From assembly GCF_003226555.1 (NCBI RefSeq), contig NZ_QKQS01000013.1, positions 589,293-653,292 of the forward strand: a stretch of 64,000 nucleotides of DNA, read 5' to 3'. Made by a program: the position numbers and the translations under genes. The stretch comes from Rhodopseudomonas palustris. Its GTDB lineage: Bacteria; Pseudomonadota; Alphaproteobacteria; Rhizobiales; Xanthobacteraceae. A model generated the notes under the pieces. It had not been told where the DNA came from. It was given only the letters and a program-made list of their open reading frames with translations, and searched no databases. Shown here in pieces: positions 29,149-37,624 of the stretch. Each line of letters opens with the position of its first letter. The first letter of the stretch is position 1.

Positions 29149-29967
29149 ATGACCCTCAAATTCATCGACATCGTCGACATCGACGCCTCCGGGCGCCTCC
29201 GCATCAACCGCCCCGAGTGGACTGATGCATTTGCCGAGCAGATCAAGGCCGGCGAGAAGCTGCCGCCGATCGAGGTTGCTACCAAGCCGAACGGCAAGTA
29301 TCGGCTCGTCGTCGGCTCGCACCGACTCGGCGGCCATGTGAAGGCGGGCTGCACGCAGATTTGGGCCGATGTGCTTGATATCTCGGGTGCGGATGCCGCG
29401 GCCTGCCGCATGCGGGAGATCAAGGAGAACTTCTATCGGGTCGGGCTCACCGAGTTGGAGCGGTGCGTCGCTATCAGTGCCTGGAAGGACATCTACGAGG
29501 CCACAAATCCGCTGCCGAAGCGCGGCCGGCCGGCCGCCGGGGAAATTCCGGAAGATGCTTCCGCAATTTTCGCCGCCAGCTTTTCGGCGACCGCGGCGAA
29601 GGTGCTCGGCATCTCGGATCGTGCTGTGCGGACGGCGGTTGCGATCGCTGTCGCCATCCCCGACGAAATCCGCAGCCAGATCGCGCTGCTGCCGATCGCA
29701 GACAGCCAGGGCGAGCTAATCGCTCTCGCCCGCGAGCCGCTCTGGAAGCAACGCAAGATCGTCAAGCTGCTGCTCGATCCCGAGAGCGGCATTGATGGCG
29801 TCGCCGACGCCGTCGCGTCGATCGACAAGACGCCGCCGCCGGATCGCGCGGCGGCCTGGGAGAAGATCTCCAACACCTTCTCGAAGCTCAAGCAGACCGA
29901 GCAGTTCGCGTTCTTCGATGCGCATGACGATGCGATCCGCGCCTGGATGAAGAGCAAGAAGGCCTGA
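29149..29967 (+). CDS. ParB/Srx-like N-terminal domain protein
   Basis: This protein has 272 residues from the ATG at 29149. The N-terminal ~100 residues have ParB-like features: IDIVDIDASGRLRINR, then LPPIEVATKPNGKYRLVVGSHRLGG with the G-x-H-R-L box, and later REIKENFYRVGLTELER, which resembles the ENLxRxxLxPxEx motif. The middle has an HTH-like SATAAKVLGISDRAVRTAV. Similar proteins sit upstream of transposase genes in Mu-like phages. It probably binds DNA, but a nuclease role is not shown by the sequence. Confidence 0.75.
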   Translation: MTLKFIDIVDIDASGRLRINRPEWTDAFAEQIKAGEKLPPIEVATKPNGKYRLVVGSHRLGGHVKAGCTQIWADVLDISGADAAACRMREIKENFYRVGLTELERCVAISAWKDIYEATNPLPKRGRPAAGEIPEDASAIFAASFSATAAKVLGISDRAVRTAVAIAVAIPDEIRSQIALLPIADSQGELIALAREPLWKQRKIVKLLLDPESGIDGVADAVASIDKTPPPDRAAAWEKISNTFSKLKQTEQFAFFDAHDDAIRAWMKSKKA

Positions 29968-29971
29968 CGCC

Positions 29972-30424
29972 ATGGCACCCCGCCGCCGCGACACCGCCAC
30001 GATTGATCTCTTCCGCGAGTACGAGCCGACGCCGGTTGTGCGCAGGTTCGAGGCCGAGGAGATCAAGGCGTGGAGCGCGGCGCGGCGGCTGGCGCGGGCG
30101 ATCGCGGCGGCGCTCGACGGCTTCAAGCGCGACGAGGTTGCCGCCGAGATGTCCGAACAGCTCGGCGAGACGATCTCGAAGGCGACGCTGGACGCGTATG
30201 CGTCGCCCGAGAAGCCGCACGCGATCCCGGCGCATCGCCTCGCCGCGCTCTACAGCGCCACCGGCGATGAGCGCCTGTTCAACGCGCTGCTGAACGATCT
30301 CGGATTGATCGCGGTGCCGACGAAGTACGAGGCGCTGCTGAAGCGCGAGCGCGCCCGCGAGATGAAAGAAAAGCTGGAGCGCGAAGAACAGGCCGCCGAT
30401 GCCCAATGGAGGGCGTCGCGATGA
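29972..30424 (+). CDS. Hypothetical protein upstream of transposase
   Basis: This 150-residue protein ends by overlapping the transposase start (ATGA). It has a helical HTH-like section FKRDEVAAEMSEQLGETISKATLDAYAS (with gaps) that resembles phage excision-type or toxin-regulator folds, and a Lys/Glu-rich coiled C-terminus. I know such genes next to transposases of Mu-like phages but not their function. Confidence 0.65.
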   Translation: MAPRRRDTATIDLFREYEPTPVVRRFEAEEIKAWSAARRLARAIAAALDGFKRDEVAAEMSEQLGETISKATLDAYASPEKPHAIPAHRLAALYSATGDERLFNALLNDLGLIAVPTKYEALLKRERAREMKEKLEREEQAADAQWRASR

Positions 30425-32601
30425 AGGAGTGGTGCACGGCGCGCGAACTCGCGGACGCCTCTCTGGCGGGCCTGCCGGACACCGAGCGCGGCGTCCAGCT
30501 ATTTGCGCAGCGTGAGGGCTGGAACGAGAGCCTCGCTTATGTGCGGCGGCGCGCCGGCCGCGGTGGCGGCGTCGAATACAACGTCTGCCTGCTGCCGACG
30601 TCGGCCCGCATCGCCTTCGAACGCCGCCACCGTGCGATCGAAGCGCCGGAGCCGGCCCCGCTGCCGATCGAAACCCCCGCGACTGCGATCAGCGACCGCG
30701 CCGCTCGCGAGCGCGATGCGCGGCTCGCCGTCGTCGCCGCCTTCCAGGCGTTCGGCCGCGGCCAGCGCCTCGGCAACGCGTCGCGCAGCAAGATTTTCGT
30801 CGATGCGTACAACGGCGGCACGCTGATCATCGACGCGTGGATCCGCGAGATCATCCCGACGCTGTCTCCGCGCTCGCTGGCGCGCTGGTGTGCTGCGCGG
30901 AAATCCGGCCGCACCGATCGCCTCGCGGTCGATCGCGCCGCGGCCCGCAAGGGCAAGGGCGTGCTCGACGTCGCCTGCGGCGGCCGGGTGCGGACCTATC
31001 TGCTGGCGCTGATCGCCCACAATCCGCATCTGTCGGCGCAGCACCTGCGCACGCTGATCCGCTCCGAGTTCGGCGACCAGCTGATGATGGCCGATGGCCA
31101 GATGGTCGAGGTGCCGCCGGTGCGGACCATCCAGCATGCGGTCGCGCGGCTCAAGAAGGACGAGGCCGTCACGCTCACCAAGCTGTCGAATCCCGATCGC
31201 TATCGCTCGACCATGGCGCCTTCGGGCGTCGGCACCTATCGCTGGGTCCAAGAACCGAACACGCTGTGGATGATCGACGCCTCGCCGGTCGACGCGCTGT
31301 GCGTCGATGGCCGCCACTCGATCTATGCGGCGATCGACATCGCGACCCGCCGCACCAGGCTGTACGTGTCCCGCACGCCGCGGGCCTCCGCGGTCGCGCT
31401 GCTGATCCGCAAGGCGATCACCGCCTGGGGCGCGCCGGAAACGATCAAAACCGACAACGGCTCCGACTTCGTCGCGCAGGATACCAAGCGGCTGTTCGCC
31501 AGCCTCGGGATCGAGATGCAGCTGTCGGACGCCTATTCGCCGCAGCAAAAAGGCCACGTTGAACGGGTCATCAAGACGTTCCAGCACGATTGCGCCACGC
31601 TGCTGCCGGGCTTCGTCGGTCACAACGTCGCCGATCGCAAGCGGATCGAGGACCGCAAGAGCTTCGCCGCCCGTCTCGGCGAGGACACCGCCGAGACCTT
31701 CGGTGTCTCGCTGACCGGCGCGCAGCTGCAGGCCACTGTCGATCAGTGGGTCGACGTGATCTACGAACAGCGCACGCATGCTGCGCTCGGCACCTCGCCG
31801 ATGCTGGCCGCTGCGGCCTCGCGAAAGCCGATCCGCACCGTCGATCCGCGCGCGCTCGATTTGTTGCTGATGCCGGTCGCCGAAGGCGGCGGCATCCGTA
31901 CCGTCACCAAGTTCGGCGTTCGCGTCGATAACTTCCACTACGTCATCAACGCCGCATTCCCGGGTGATCGCGTGCTGGTTCGCCACGATCCGAACGACGC
32001 CGGCCGCATCATCGCCTTCGACGCCGACAGCGGCATCTATGTCGGCGACGGCATCTGTCCGGAGCTGGCCGGCGTCGACCCCGCCGAGCTACTCCGTGTG
32101 AAGCGCGAGTTCTCCGCGGAGTATCGCGCCGAGAAGACGCGCCCGATCCAGAAAGAGATCAAGAAGCTGACCACCGGCCCGGCGCTGATCGACCGCATGC
32201 TCGAAGTCGCGCGCCGCGACATGCCGAACGTCATCGCGCTGCCGAAGCGCGAGGAGAACCACTCCACGCCCGCCATCGCCGCCGCGCTCGACGCCATGGT
32301 GCCGCGCGAGGCGCCGGCGCCGTCCGCCGATGTGTTGGCGATGCAGGCCCGGCTGATCGCCGAAGACACCGTCGTGCCGCTGCGCACCGAAGAAACCCCG
32401 CACCAGCGCTGGCAGCGCGCGCTCGACGTGATCGCCCGGATGCGTGGCGGCGAGACCGTCAGCGCCGACGAGGCGATGTGGTTGGGAAGCTATCGCACGG
32501 GTGCCGAGTATCAGGCCCGCGCGCTGATGCACGGCGACCCGATGGAAACGAAAAACCCCGCCGCGTCCTGGACCGACGCGGCGGGGCAGCAATCACTCTG
32601 A
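30421..32601 (+). CDS. DDE transposase (MuA role)
   Basis: This 726-residue transposase integrates and replicates the phage DNA. The N-terminal Mu-type HTH begins KEWCTARELADASLAGLP and has ERGVQLFAQREGW. The rve integrase core shows D286 (MIDASP), D345 (KTDNGSDF) and E381 (KGHVERVIK). A Mu C-terminal beta-barrel region with IRTVTKFGVRVDNFHYV follows, and the tail past residue ~600 probably contacts the ATPase. D345 to E381 has 35 residues between, a D35E spacing as in retroviral/IS3-type cores; MuA has about 55. The ATG at 30421 follows GGAGGGCGTCGCG. Confidence 0.92.
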   Translation: MKEWCTARELADASLAGLPDTERGVQLFAQREGWNESLAYVRRRAGRGGGVEYNVCLLPTSARIAFERRHRAIEAPEPAPLPIETPATAISDRAARERDARLAVVAAFQAFGRGQRLGNASRSKIFVDAYNGGTLIIDAWIREIIPTLSPRSLARWCAARKSGRTDRLAVDRAAARKGKGVLDVACGGRVRTYLLALIAHNPHLSAQHLRTLIRSEFGDQLMMADGQMVEVPPVRTIQHAVARLKKDEAVTLTKLSNPDRYRSTMAPSGVGTYRWVQEPNTLWMIDASPVDALCVDGRHSIYAAIDIATRRTRLYVSRTPRASAVALLIRKAITAWGAPETIKTDNGSDFVAQDTKRLFASLGIEMQLSDAYSPQQKGHVERVIKTFQHDCATLLPGFVGHNVADRKRIEDRKSFAARLGEDTAETFGVSLTGAQLQATVDQWVDVIYEQRTHAALGTSPMLAAAASRKPIRTVDPRALDLLLMPVAEGGGIRTVTKFGVRVDNFHYVINAAFPGDRVLVRHDPNDAGRIIAFDADSGIYVGDGICPELAGVDPAELLRVKREFSAEYRAEKTRPIQKEIKKLTTGPALIDRMLEVARRDMPNVIALPKREENHSTPAIAAALDAMVPREAPAPSADVLAMQARLIAEDTVVPLRTEETPHQRWQRALDVIARMRGGETVSADEAMWLGSYRTGAEYQARALMHGDPMETKNPAASWTDAAGQQSL
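32551..32586 (-). terminator. Antisense-oriented terminator at end of transposase gene
   Basis: The perfect 12-bp stem CCCCGCCGCGTC / GACGCGGCGGGG with a 7-nt loop is preceded on the plus strand by AAAAA. On the minus strand it therefore reads as a hairpin plus TTTTT, a full rho-independent terminator for leftward transcription. It lies inside the last codons of the transposase gene. On the plus strand it lacks a T-tract. Confidence 0.7.
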
Positions 32602-32614
32602 GAAGGAGAACAAC

Positions 32615-33382
32615 ATGACCTCAACTAACAACGTCGTCAAGGGTGGGCAGGTGCCGCTCAAGAACGTCGCGTCATTTCTGACGCTGGCGATGCGGCTGAT
32701 CGACCGATCCGCCCACCTGCCGGGCTTCGGCGTGTTCTACGGCCCGAGCGGCTTCGGCAAGACCGAGGCCAGCATCTACGCGCAGAACAAGACCAACGCC
32801 GTGCGCGTCGAGGTCGGCGAAACATGGTCGCAGAAGAAGTTCCTGCAGGAGGTTTTGTTCGAGCTGCGCCAGCCCGCCAAGGGGACGATTGCGGATCTTG
32901 CCGACCAGGTGAAGGCGGCGCTCGGCGACGATCCGCGCCGCCCGCTGATCATCGACGAGGCCGACAAGCTGATCCGCAAGAATGGCCTCCTCGAAATCGT
33001 GCGCGAGATCGGTGACGTCGCCGGCTGTCCGGTGATCCTGATCGGTGAAGAGATGCTGCCGGAAAAGCTCGCGGTGCACGAGCGATTCCACAACCGCGTG
33101 CTCGACTGGACTGGCGCCGAACCGTGCGACCTCGATGACGTTGCGGCGCTGGCGGCCGCGCTCTGCCGCGGCGTGACCATCGCGCCCGACCTCCAGGCGG
33201 AGATCTGCCGTCAATCCGACGGTCGCGCGCGGCGCATCTGCACCAACCTCGACGAAGCCGTGAAGATCGCCCGTAACAAGGGGCTGAAAGGCGTCGATCT
33301 CGCGGCCTGGGGCGGTGCCAAATTCTACACCAGCAAGCCGCCGGGCGCGCGCTACGTCTCCGGCTCGCGGCGGAGCGCATAG
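32615..33382 (+). CDS. AAA+ ATPase, MuB role (transposition target selection)
   Basis: This 255-residue ATPase has Walker A GPSGFGKT at residues 43-50 and Walker B LIIDEADK at about 110-117, with a sensor region VILIGEEML. MuB binds target DNA, is released by the transposase, and gives target immunity. The protein is shorter than Mu B (about 310 aa) and lacks an obvious N-terminal HTH. AGAAGGAGAAC precedes the ATG. It follows the transposase gene by 13 bp. Confidence 0.88.
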   Translation: MTSTNNVVKGGQVPLKNVASFLTLAMRLIDRSAHLPGFGVFYGPSGFGKTEASIYAQNKTNAVRVEVGETWSQKKFLQEVLFELRQPAKGTIADLADQVKAALGDDPRRPLIIDEADKLIRKNGLLEIVREIGDVAGCPVILIGEEMLPEKLAVHERFHNRVLDWTGAEPCDLDDVAALAAALCRGVTIAPDLQAEICRQSDGRARRICTNLDEAVKIARNKGLKGVDLAAWGGAKFYTSKPPGARYVSGSRRSA

Positions 33383-33383
33383 C

Positions 33384-34034
33384 ATGCCTAAGCCTTCCAC
33401 ACTGATCGCCGCGAAGCTGACGGTGCCGGTCTCCACCGGCCAGGACGCGATCTGGCAGATCATCCGCGACCTCGACAAGAAAGGGCCGTGGTCGATCGCC
33501 GATATCGACGGCGCGGCGGCCCGCGCCAACGTCGACACGCTCGTCGACTACATTCACCGGCTGCGCACCGGCGGCTACATCGCGCTGGCCGGACGCCGCC
33601 CCACCAAAGGCAGCGGCACGCCGACAAACCTGTACCGCGTGACGAAACCGCAAAGCACGGCCCCGCGGCTGCGCCGCGACGGCAGCGCCGCGCCGCCGTC
33701 CGCGCAACTGTTCATGTGGCGCGCGATGCGCTCGCTGCGGCAGTTCGATTTCCGCGAGTTGGCGCGGGTCGCCTCGACCGACGAACTGATCATCAGCGAG
33801 GTCACCGCCAAGAGCTATCTGCAGCGGCTGGCGGATGCCGGCTTCCTGCAGATGCTGAAGGCCTGCGCGATCGGCCGCGGCAATTCCAGCCCGGCGGTGT
33901 GGCGGTTGAAGCCGAGCATGAACAGCGGGCCGCTGGCGCCGCAGATCCTGCGCACGCATTTCGTGTTCGATCCGAACCGCAAGGTGGTGGTCGGCAACGC
34001 CGCGCCCGCCGAGAACGAGGAGCGGATCGGATGA
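33384..34034 (+). CDS. Phage protein with winged-helix-like N-terminus
   Basis: This 216-residue protein starts 1 bp after the ATPase stop. Its first ~85 residues look like a winged helix: DAIWQIIRDLDKKGPWSIADI, the helix NVDTLVDYIHRLRTGGYI, and a basic wing RRPTKGSGTP. A second HTH-like unit follows (LFMWRAMRSLRQFDFREL, ISEVTAKSYLQRLADAGFL), so it may carry two DNA-binding domains in tandem. The function in the early region is unknown. Confidence 0.65.
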   Translation: MPKPSTLIAAKLTVPVSTGQDAIWQIIRDLDKKGPWSIADIDGAAARANVDTLVDYIHRLRTGGYIALAGRRPTKGSGTPTNLYRVTKPQSTAPRLRRDGSAAPPSAQLFMWRAMRSLRQFDFRELARVASTDELIISEVTAKSYLQRLADAGFLQMLKACAIGRGNSSPAVWRLKPSMNSGPLAPQILRTHFVFDPNRKVVVGNAAPAENEERIG

Positions 34035-34414
34035 ACCAGCTCGTCAAGCGCTCGCCGATCGACGTCGCCCGCGCCGCGTGGGGCGACGAATTGCCCGCGT
34101 GGGTCGAGGCGCTCGCGCTGGAAGCCGGCCGCACCAGCGGCGTCGCGGCCGGCAAGCGCATCGGTTACACCGGCTCGCTGGTCTCGTCGGTGCTCGCCAA
34201 CAAGTACAAGGGCCGGCTCGACCTCGTCGAGGAGCGCGTGGCCGGCGCACTGATGGGCGCCGTTGTCGATTGCCCGATCCTCGGCGAGATCGCGCGCGAT
34301 CGTTGCCTGGATGAGCAGAAGGTCGGCTTCTCGACATCCTCGTCGGTGCGGACGCGGCTCTATCGCGCCTGTCGCGGCGGCTGCGAACACTCGCGCATTG
34401 GGAGCAAGCCATGA
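34031..34414 (+). CDS. Phage HTH-like protein, unknown function
   Basis: This 127-residue protein overlaps both neighbours by 4 bp. It has a probable HTH in GVAAGKRIGYTGSLVSSVLANKYKG (with gaps) and a C-terminal Cys-rich tail, CRGGC, with further Cys at CPILGEIARDRC. A similar plan is seen in short transcription-factor-like proteins of Mu-like phages. The exact family is not recognised. Confidence 0.6.
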   Translation: MNQLVKRSPIDVARAAWGDELPAWVEALALEAGRTSGVAAGKRIGYTGSLVSSVLANKYKGRLDLVEERVAGALMGAVVDCPILGEIARDRCLDEQKVGFSTSSSVRTRLYRACRGGCEHSRIGSKP

Positions 34415-35034
34415 GCGCTCCCGTCGCCCAGCGCTTTGTTTCGGTGCGGCTGATCATCTTCGCGGTCGCCGAAGCGTTCGGTGTCAGCATCACCGAGCTG
34501 CGGTCGTCGCGGCGCACGGCCGCGACCTTCCGGGCGCGGGCGGCGGCGTGCCTGCTGGGGCGCGAACTGACGCGCGCCAGCTTCCCGATGGTCGGACGCA
34601 TGCTCGGCGACCGGGACCACTCCACCATCATGAAGGCGGTCCTCCGAGCGGAGGGCATGCTCCGCACGGACGAAGACTTCGCCGTGCGCTACGCGGCAGC
34701 AAAGCGCGCCATCCAGATCATCGCCAATTCGAAGCTGGCCGAACTGATCCGCGACGACGACACCGCTGCCGTGGCGGCTCGGATCTGCGAGCACCCGTCG
34801 CAAGCCGACCGCGTCTCGACGCTGCAAATCATCGCCATGGCGGCCCGCCTGGTCACGCTCGAAGAGCTGGCCGAAGACGCCTTCAACATGCTCGCCAGCC
34901 TCGACCAGATGGTCGACCAGCCCGATCGGGCCGCTTTGCTGCGGCGCGACCTTCACACCCGCATCAACGCCATCACCGAGTCGCTCGGCTCGCTCGGCTA
35001 CGTCACCGAGCCCCAAGGAGAAGCCCATGTGTGA
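34411..35034 (+). CDS. Protein with DnaA domain IV-like DNA-binding domain
   Basis: This protein has 207 residues. Residues ~8-90 match the C-terminal domain of DnaA: an opening helix RLIIFAVAEAFGVSITELRSSRRT (family usually V-x-x-YF-x-V-x-x-x-x-L-x-S-x-RR), then AARAAACLLGRELT, and the DnaA signature GRMLGDRDHSTIMKAV (standard GRDHSTVLHA). There is no AAA+ ATPase part. It could bind DnaA boxes to recruit or block host initiator, or act as an HTH regulator. The C-terminal half is helical with no clear family. Confidence 0.8.
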   Translation: MSAPVAQRFVSVRLIIFAVAEAFGVSITELRSSRRTAATFRARAAACLLGRELTRASFPMVGRMLGDRDHSTIMKAVLRAEGMLRTDEDFAVRYAAAKRAIQIIANSKLAELIRDDDTAAVAARICEHPSQADRVSTLQIIAMAARLVTLEELAEDAFNMLASLDQMVDQPDRAALLRRDLHTRINAITESLGSLGYVTEPQGEAHV

Positions 35035-35278
35035 TTGTCTTTCGAAAGCGAATGATGAGTTGAGGAGCCGCAACACGAGGCTGTCGTTCGGCTTCTCCCG
35101 CAGCGGCAATCGCCTGATCACTCGCCCCATCATTGCCACCGAAAAAATCAATCCGCGCGGCAAGGGCAAGCCCGCAACGGTCGTTCCGAGCTACTGCCCG
35201 TTCTGTGGCGCTCCGGTCGATCCCGAAAATCCCGAAGTCCAAACCATCCCGCTGACCGAAGAGGCAACCCATGTCTGA
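35027..35278 (+). CDS. Small zinc-ribbon-like phage protein
   Basis: This 83-residue protein has an N-terminal CDC pair and a CPFCG motif near the centre-right (CPFCGAPVDPENPE), enough for a single treble-clef or ribbon site. It overlaps the previous stop by 8 bp and the next start by 8 bp. No known family is recognised. Confidence 0.55.
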   Translation: MCDCLSKANDELRSRNTRLSFGFSRSGNRLITRPIIATEKINPRGKGKPATVVPSYCPFCGAPVDPENPEVQTIPLTEEATHV

Positions 35279-35927
35279 GACCACCACCACGCCGCCCGCC
35301 GAGACGGCCGGCGCGATCGATATCGCCGGCAGTTACTTCATGCGCGACGGCTCCGGCCGGCTCGTGCCGCTCGATCTGATCAAGCCGCAGCACCTCCTCG
35401 AAGATCAGACGGTGCGCAAGATCATCGGCTACGCGCAAAATCTGTCCGATCAGATCAGCCGCTTCCGCGGCCACACCTTCGACGACGTCGCCAGCTTCTC
35501 GGAGCTGATCGCCGAGCAGTATCAGGCCAAGGTCGGCGGCAAGAAGGGCAACATCACGCTCACCACCTATGACGGCCTGTTCAAGGTCATCGTACAGGTT
35601 GCCGATCAGCTCGCCTTCGGTCCCGAGCTGCAGGTGGCGAAGGCGCTGGTCGACGAGTGCATCACCGCCTGGTCGGACGGCGCCCGCACCGAAATCCGCG
35701 CGCTCGTCGAGCACGCCTTCCAGGTCGACAAGGAAGGCCAGATCAACCGCGCCGCGCTGTTTCAGCTGCGGCGGCTCGATATCGACGACGAGCAGTGGCG
35801 CAGCGCCATGGCGGCGCTCGGCGACGCCATCCGCGTCGTCGGCTCCAAGCAATATGTGCGGTTCTATCGGCGCGAGTCCTGCACCGCGCCGTGGCAGCCG
35901 ATCACCATCGATCTGGCGGCGGCTTAG
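35271..35927 (+). CDS. DUF3164 family phage protein
   Basis: This 218-residue protein typical of Mu-like phages shows the family's features: YFMRDGSGRLVPLDLIKP near the N-terminus, the conserved LTTYDGLFKV, and LRRLDIDDEQW towards the C-terminus. The function of the family is unknown. Its location in the early/middle region next to GemA matches other Mu-like phages. Confidence 0.8.
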   Translation: MSETTTTPPAETAGAIDIAGSYFMRDGSGRLVPLDLIKPQHLLEDQTVRKIIGYAQNLSDQISRFRGHTFDDVASFSELIAEQYQAKVGGKKGNITLTTYDGLFKVIVQVADQLAFGPELQVAKALVDECITAWSDGARTEIRALVEHAFQVDKEGQINRAALFQLRRLDIDDEQWRSAMAALGDAIRVVGSKQYVRFYRRESCTAPWQPITIDLAAA

Positions 35928-35936
35928 GAGGCTGCG

Positions 35937-36161
35937 ATGAGCCGTGACCTTCCGGAGTGGTGCAAGCCCGGCGTCATCTTCGACGAGACCTACGGCAACA
36001 CGCGTGATCACATCTGGTACGTCCGTGCGCTCGTTGATCACGGCGCGGTTTGCAGGCGGTGGCGCGCTGAAAAGAAGCGCTGGCACTACGAGTTTCTGGA
36101 GCCCGAATGGTTCGCGGCGTTCGCGGATCATCTTCGGCCCCGGCCGAACATCACGAGCTGA
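35937..36161 (+). CDS. Small hypothetical phage protein
   Basis: This 74-residue protein has aromatic-rich segments: PEWCKPGVIFDETYG, DHIWYVRALVDH and WHYEFLEPEWFAAF. The repeated Trp/Tyr pattern suggests a compact beta domain. No family is recognised. It lies in the run of small middle genes. Confidence 0.5.
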   Translation: MSRDLPEWCKPGVIFDETYGNTRDHIWYVRALVDHGAVCRRWRAEKKRWHYEFLEPEWFAAFADHLRPRPNITS

Positions 36162-36165
36162 CGCC

Positions 36166-36369
36166 ATGCCCTGGGCGGACCGATCGTTGCCACCCGAACG
36201 CGACGACGATCCGCCGCCCGACCTTCCGACGCCGCTCGACGCTCTCGAAGCCGAGCGGCGCGACCTGATCAGCCAAGTCCGCCGCGGCGTGCATTCGAAG
36301 CGCCAGCGGCAAATCCTCAAACGGGTCGCGGCGCTCACGCTGTCGATCCTCGCCGGCAAAGGACGTTGA
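36166..36369 (+). CDS. Small hypothetical phage protein
   Basis: This 67-residue protein starts MPWADRSLPPERDDDPPPDL, an acidic/Pro-rich N-terminus, followed by a basic amphipathic helix RRDLISQVRRGVHSKRQRQ. It starts 4 bp after the previous stop. There is no recognised family, and it is called mainly on tight packing and codon pattern. Confidence 0.45.
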   Translation: MPWADRSLPPERDDDPPPDLPTPLDALEAERRDLISQVRRGVHSKRQRQILKRVAALTLSILAGKGR

Positions 36370-36370
36370 G

Positions 36371-36682
36371 ATGCAAACCATCACCGAATCCCTCGACGAT
36401 CTGCTGCGGCGGGTCGATGAGCTGCAGCCCGAAGAATTCCGCACCCGCATCCTCGATCTGAAAGCCGAGCTGGCCGCCTGCGGCTCGACCTTCGACGTCT
36501 CGGCCTATGTGCGCGACGCGCTGCGCTATCGCTTCCTGCGCGAGCGCGACGTCGACGCGATCTACGCGGGCGGCGTGTTCGTCGGCAAGACGCCCGACAA
36601 CATCGTGCTCAACGGCATCCACCTCGATGCCGCCGTCGATGCCGCGCGCATCGCCGAGCAAGAGCCGGACGCGGGAGAATAG
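36371..36682 (+). CDS. Small hypothetical phage protein
   Basis: This 103-residue, mostly helical protein has an acidic N-terminal helix (ESLDDLLRRVDELQPEEF) and a segment DALRYRFLRERDVDAIYAGGVFVGKTPDN that resembles a repeated small phage domain. No catalytic motif is evident. It is separated by 1 bp from the preceding stop and followed 2 bp later by the next gene. Confidence 0.5.
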   Translation: MQTITESLDDLLRRVDELQPEEFRTRILDLKAELAACGSTFDVSAYVRDALRYRFLRERDVDAIYAGGVFVGKTPDNIVLNGIHLDAAVDAARIAEQEPDAGE

Positions 36683-36684
36683 CC

Positions 36685-36885
36685 ATGCGCAAATACGGCT
36701 TCAAAACCTCGACTTCGATCGACCGCGCCGGCTCCACCGTGCTGATCAGCATCACCTGCGACGACGAGACGATCGCCGAGGCGGCGACCGAGCTTCTGCG
36801 CCGACGCCAGCAGCACGGCGCGCTGACGCTCGACCTGCAGCGGACGAACTTCGTGCAGATCGAAGGGAGCTATGAGCGGCAATGA
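36685..36885 (+). CDS. Small hypothetical phage protein
   Basis: This 66-residue protein has an alternating strand pattern (KTSTSIDRAGSTVLISITC) then a helix (ETIAEAATELLRRRQQ), an alpha/beta mini-domain. It overlaps the next start by 4 bp. The family is unknown. Confidence 0.5.
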   Translation: MRKYGFKTSTSIDRAGSTVLISITCDDETIAEAATELLRRRQQHGALTLDLQRTNFVQIEGSYERQ

Positions 36886-37313
36886 GCAGAGTCGTTTCAG
36901 AGGCCTATCACCAGGCCAAGCTCGCCGAGGCGCACCGGCAGATCGCCGCGCTGCAGGAGACGGTGCTCGATCTGCGCCGCAAGCTGCTGAAGCCGTCGCT
37001 GCGGTTTCCCAATGAATGGGGTCTGTGGCGCTCCGAGGACCACGTGCTCGGGGTCCTGATCGATGCCGCCCCGGAAGCGGTCGGTCGGGAGCGACTGGCC
37101 ATTGCCTTCGCCGAGCGCACCGACCGCCGCAATGGCGATGACTACGTCAGGCAGCGCATCCATTTCCTGCGCAAGAAGCTGGCGCAGCTGGGATTCGGCG
37201 ACATCAAGCCGCGCTACTGCGTTGGCTACTACCTCACCGCCGCCGACGCGGCGCAGATCAAGCTCGCCGCGGCGCGCGCATTCGCCGCTTGTCGCAGCGA
37301 GGCGGTGTCATGA
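36882..37313 (+). CDS. Phage winged-helix protein (OmpR-like C-domain style)
   Basis: This 143-residue protein has an N-terminal coiled coil (HRQIAALQETVLDLRRKL) and then a domain with PNEWGLWRSEDHVLGVLI, a recognition-helix-like RNGDDYVRQRIHFLRKKLAQLG, and a wing IKPRYCVGYYLT. The end pattern resembles the 'xVRxxRxKL...GxGYxL' of OmpR-type winged helices, so DNA binding is likely. It may be a middle-phase regulator. Confidence 0.6.
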   Translation: MSRVVSEAYHQAKLAEAHRQIAALQETVLDLRRKLLKPSLRFPNEWGLWRSEDHVLGVLIDAAPEAVGRERLAIAFAERTDRRNGDDYVRQRIHFLRKKLAQLGFGDIKPRYCVGYYLTAADAAQIKLAAARAFAACRSEAVS

Positions 37314-37624
37314 CGGAGCAAACCGATCGCATCGCCTTCGCCGAGATCGCGCTGGCTCTGACGCTGATGCTGCCGCGCTTGCGCGTCGACATGGAGCACG
37401 ACCTGCACATGGCGCGCTGGGTCGCGGACAGGATCGGACTGCCGCTTCCGAGCGTCGAGATCTCGATCGCGCAGATGGAACGCGACCTCGCGGCGATCGA
37501 GGCGCTCCCCGATCGCCTGAAGCAACTCGCCGATGTCGAGGCCGAGATCGACGCGCTGATCCTGCGCAAGACGACGAGTTCATGGACCAACAGCAAAGCC
37601 GCCCTGACAGGAGCACAGCCATGA
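37310..37624 (+). CDS. Hypothetical phage protein
   Basis: This 104-residue helical protein has hydrophobic IAFAEIALALTLMLPRL at its N-terminus, then acidic helices. The N-terminal stretch is amphipathic rather than clearly membrane-spanning. It overlaps its neighbours by 4 bp on each side, directly before gemA. Confidence 0.5.
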   Translation: MTEQTDRIAFAEIALALTLMLPRLRVDMEHDLHMARWVADRIGLPLPSVEISIAQMERDLAAIEALPDRLKQLADVEAEIDALILRKTTSSWTNSKAALTGAQP

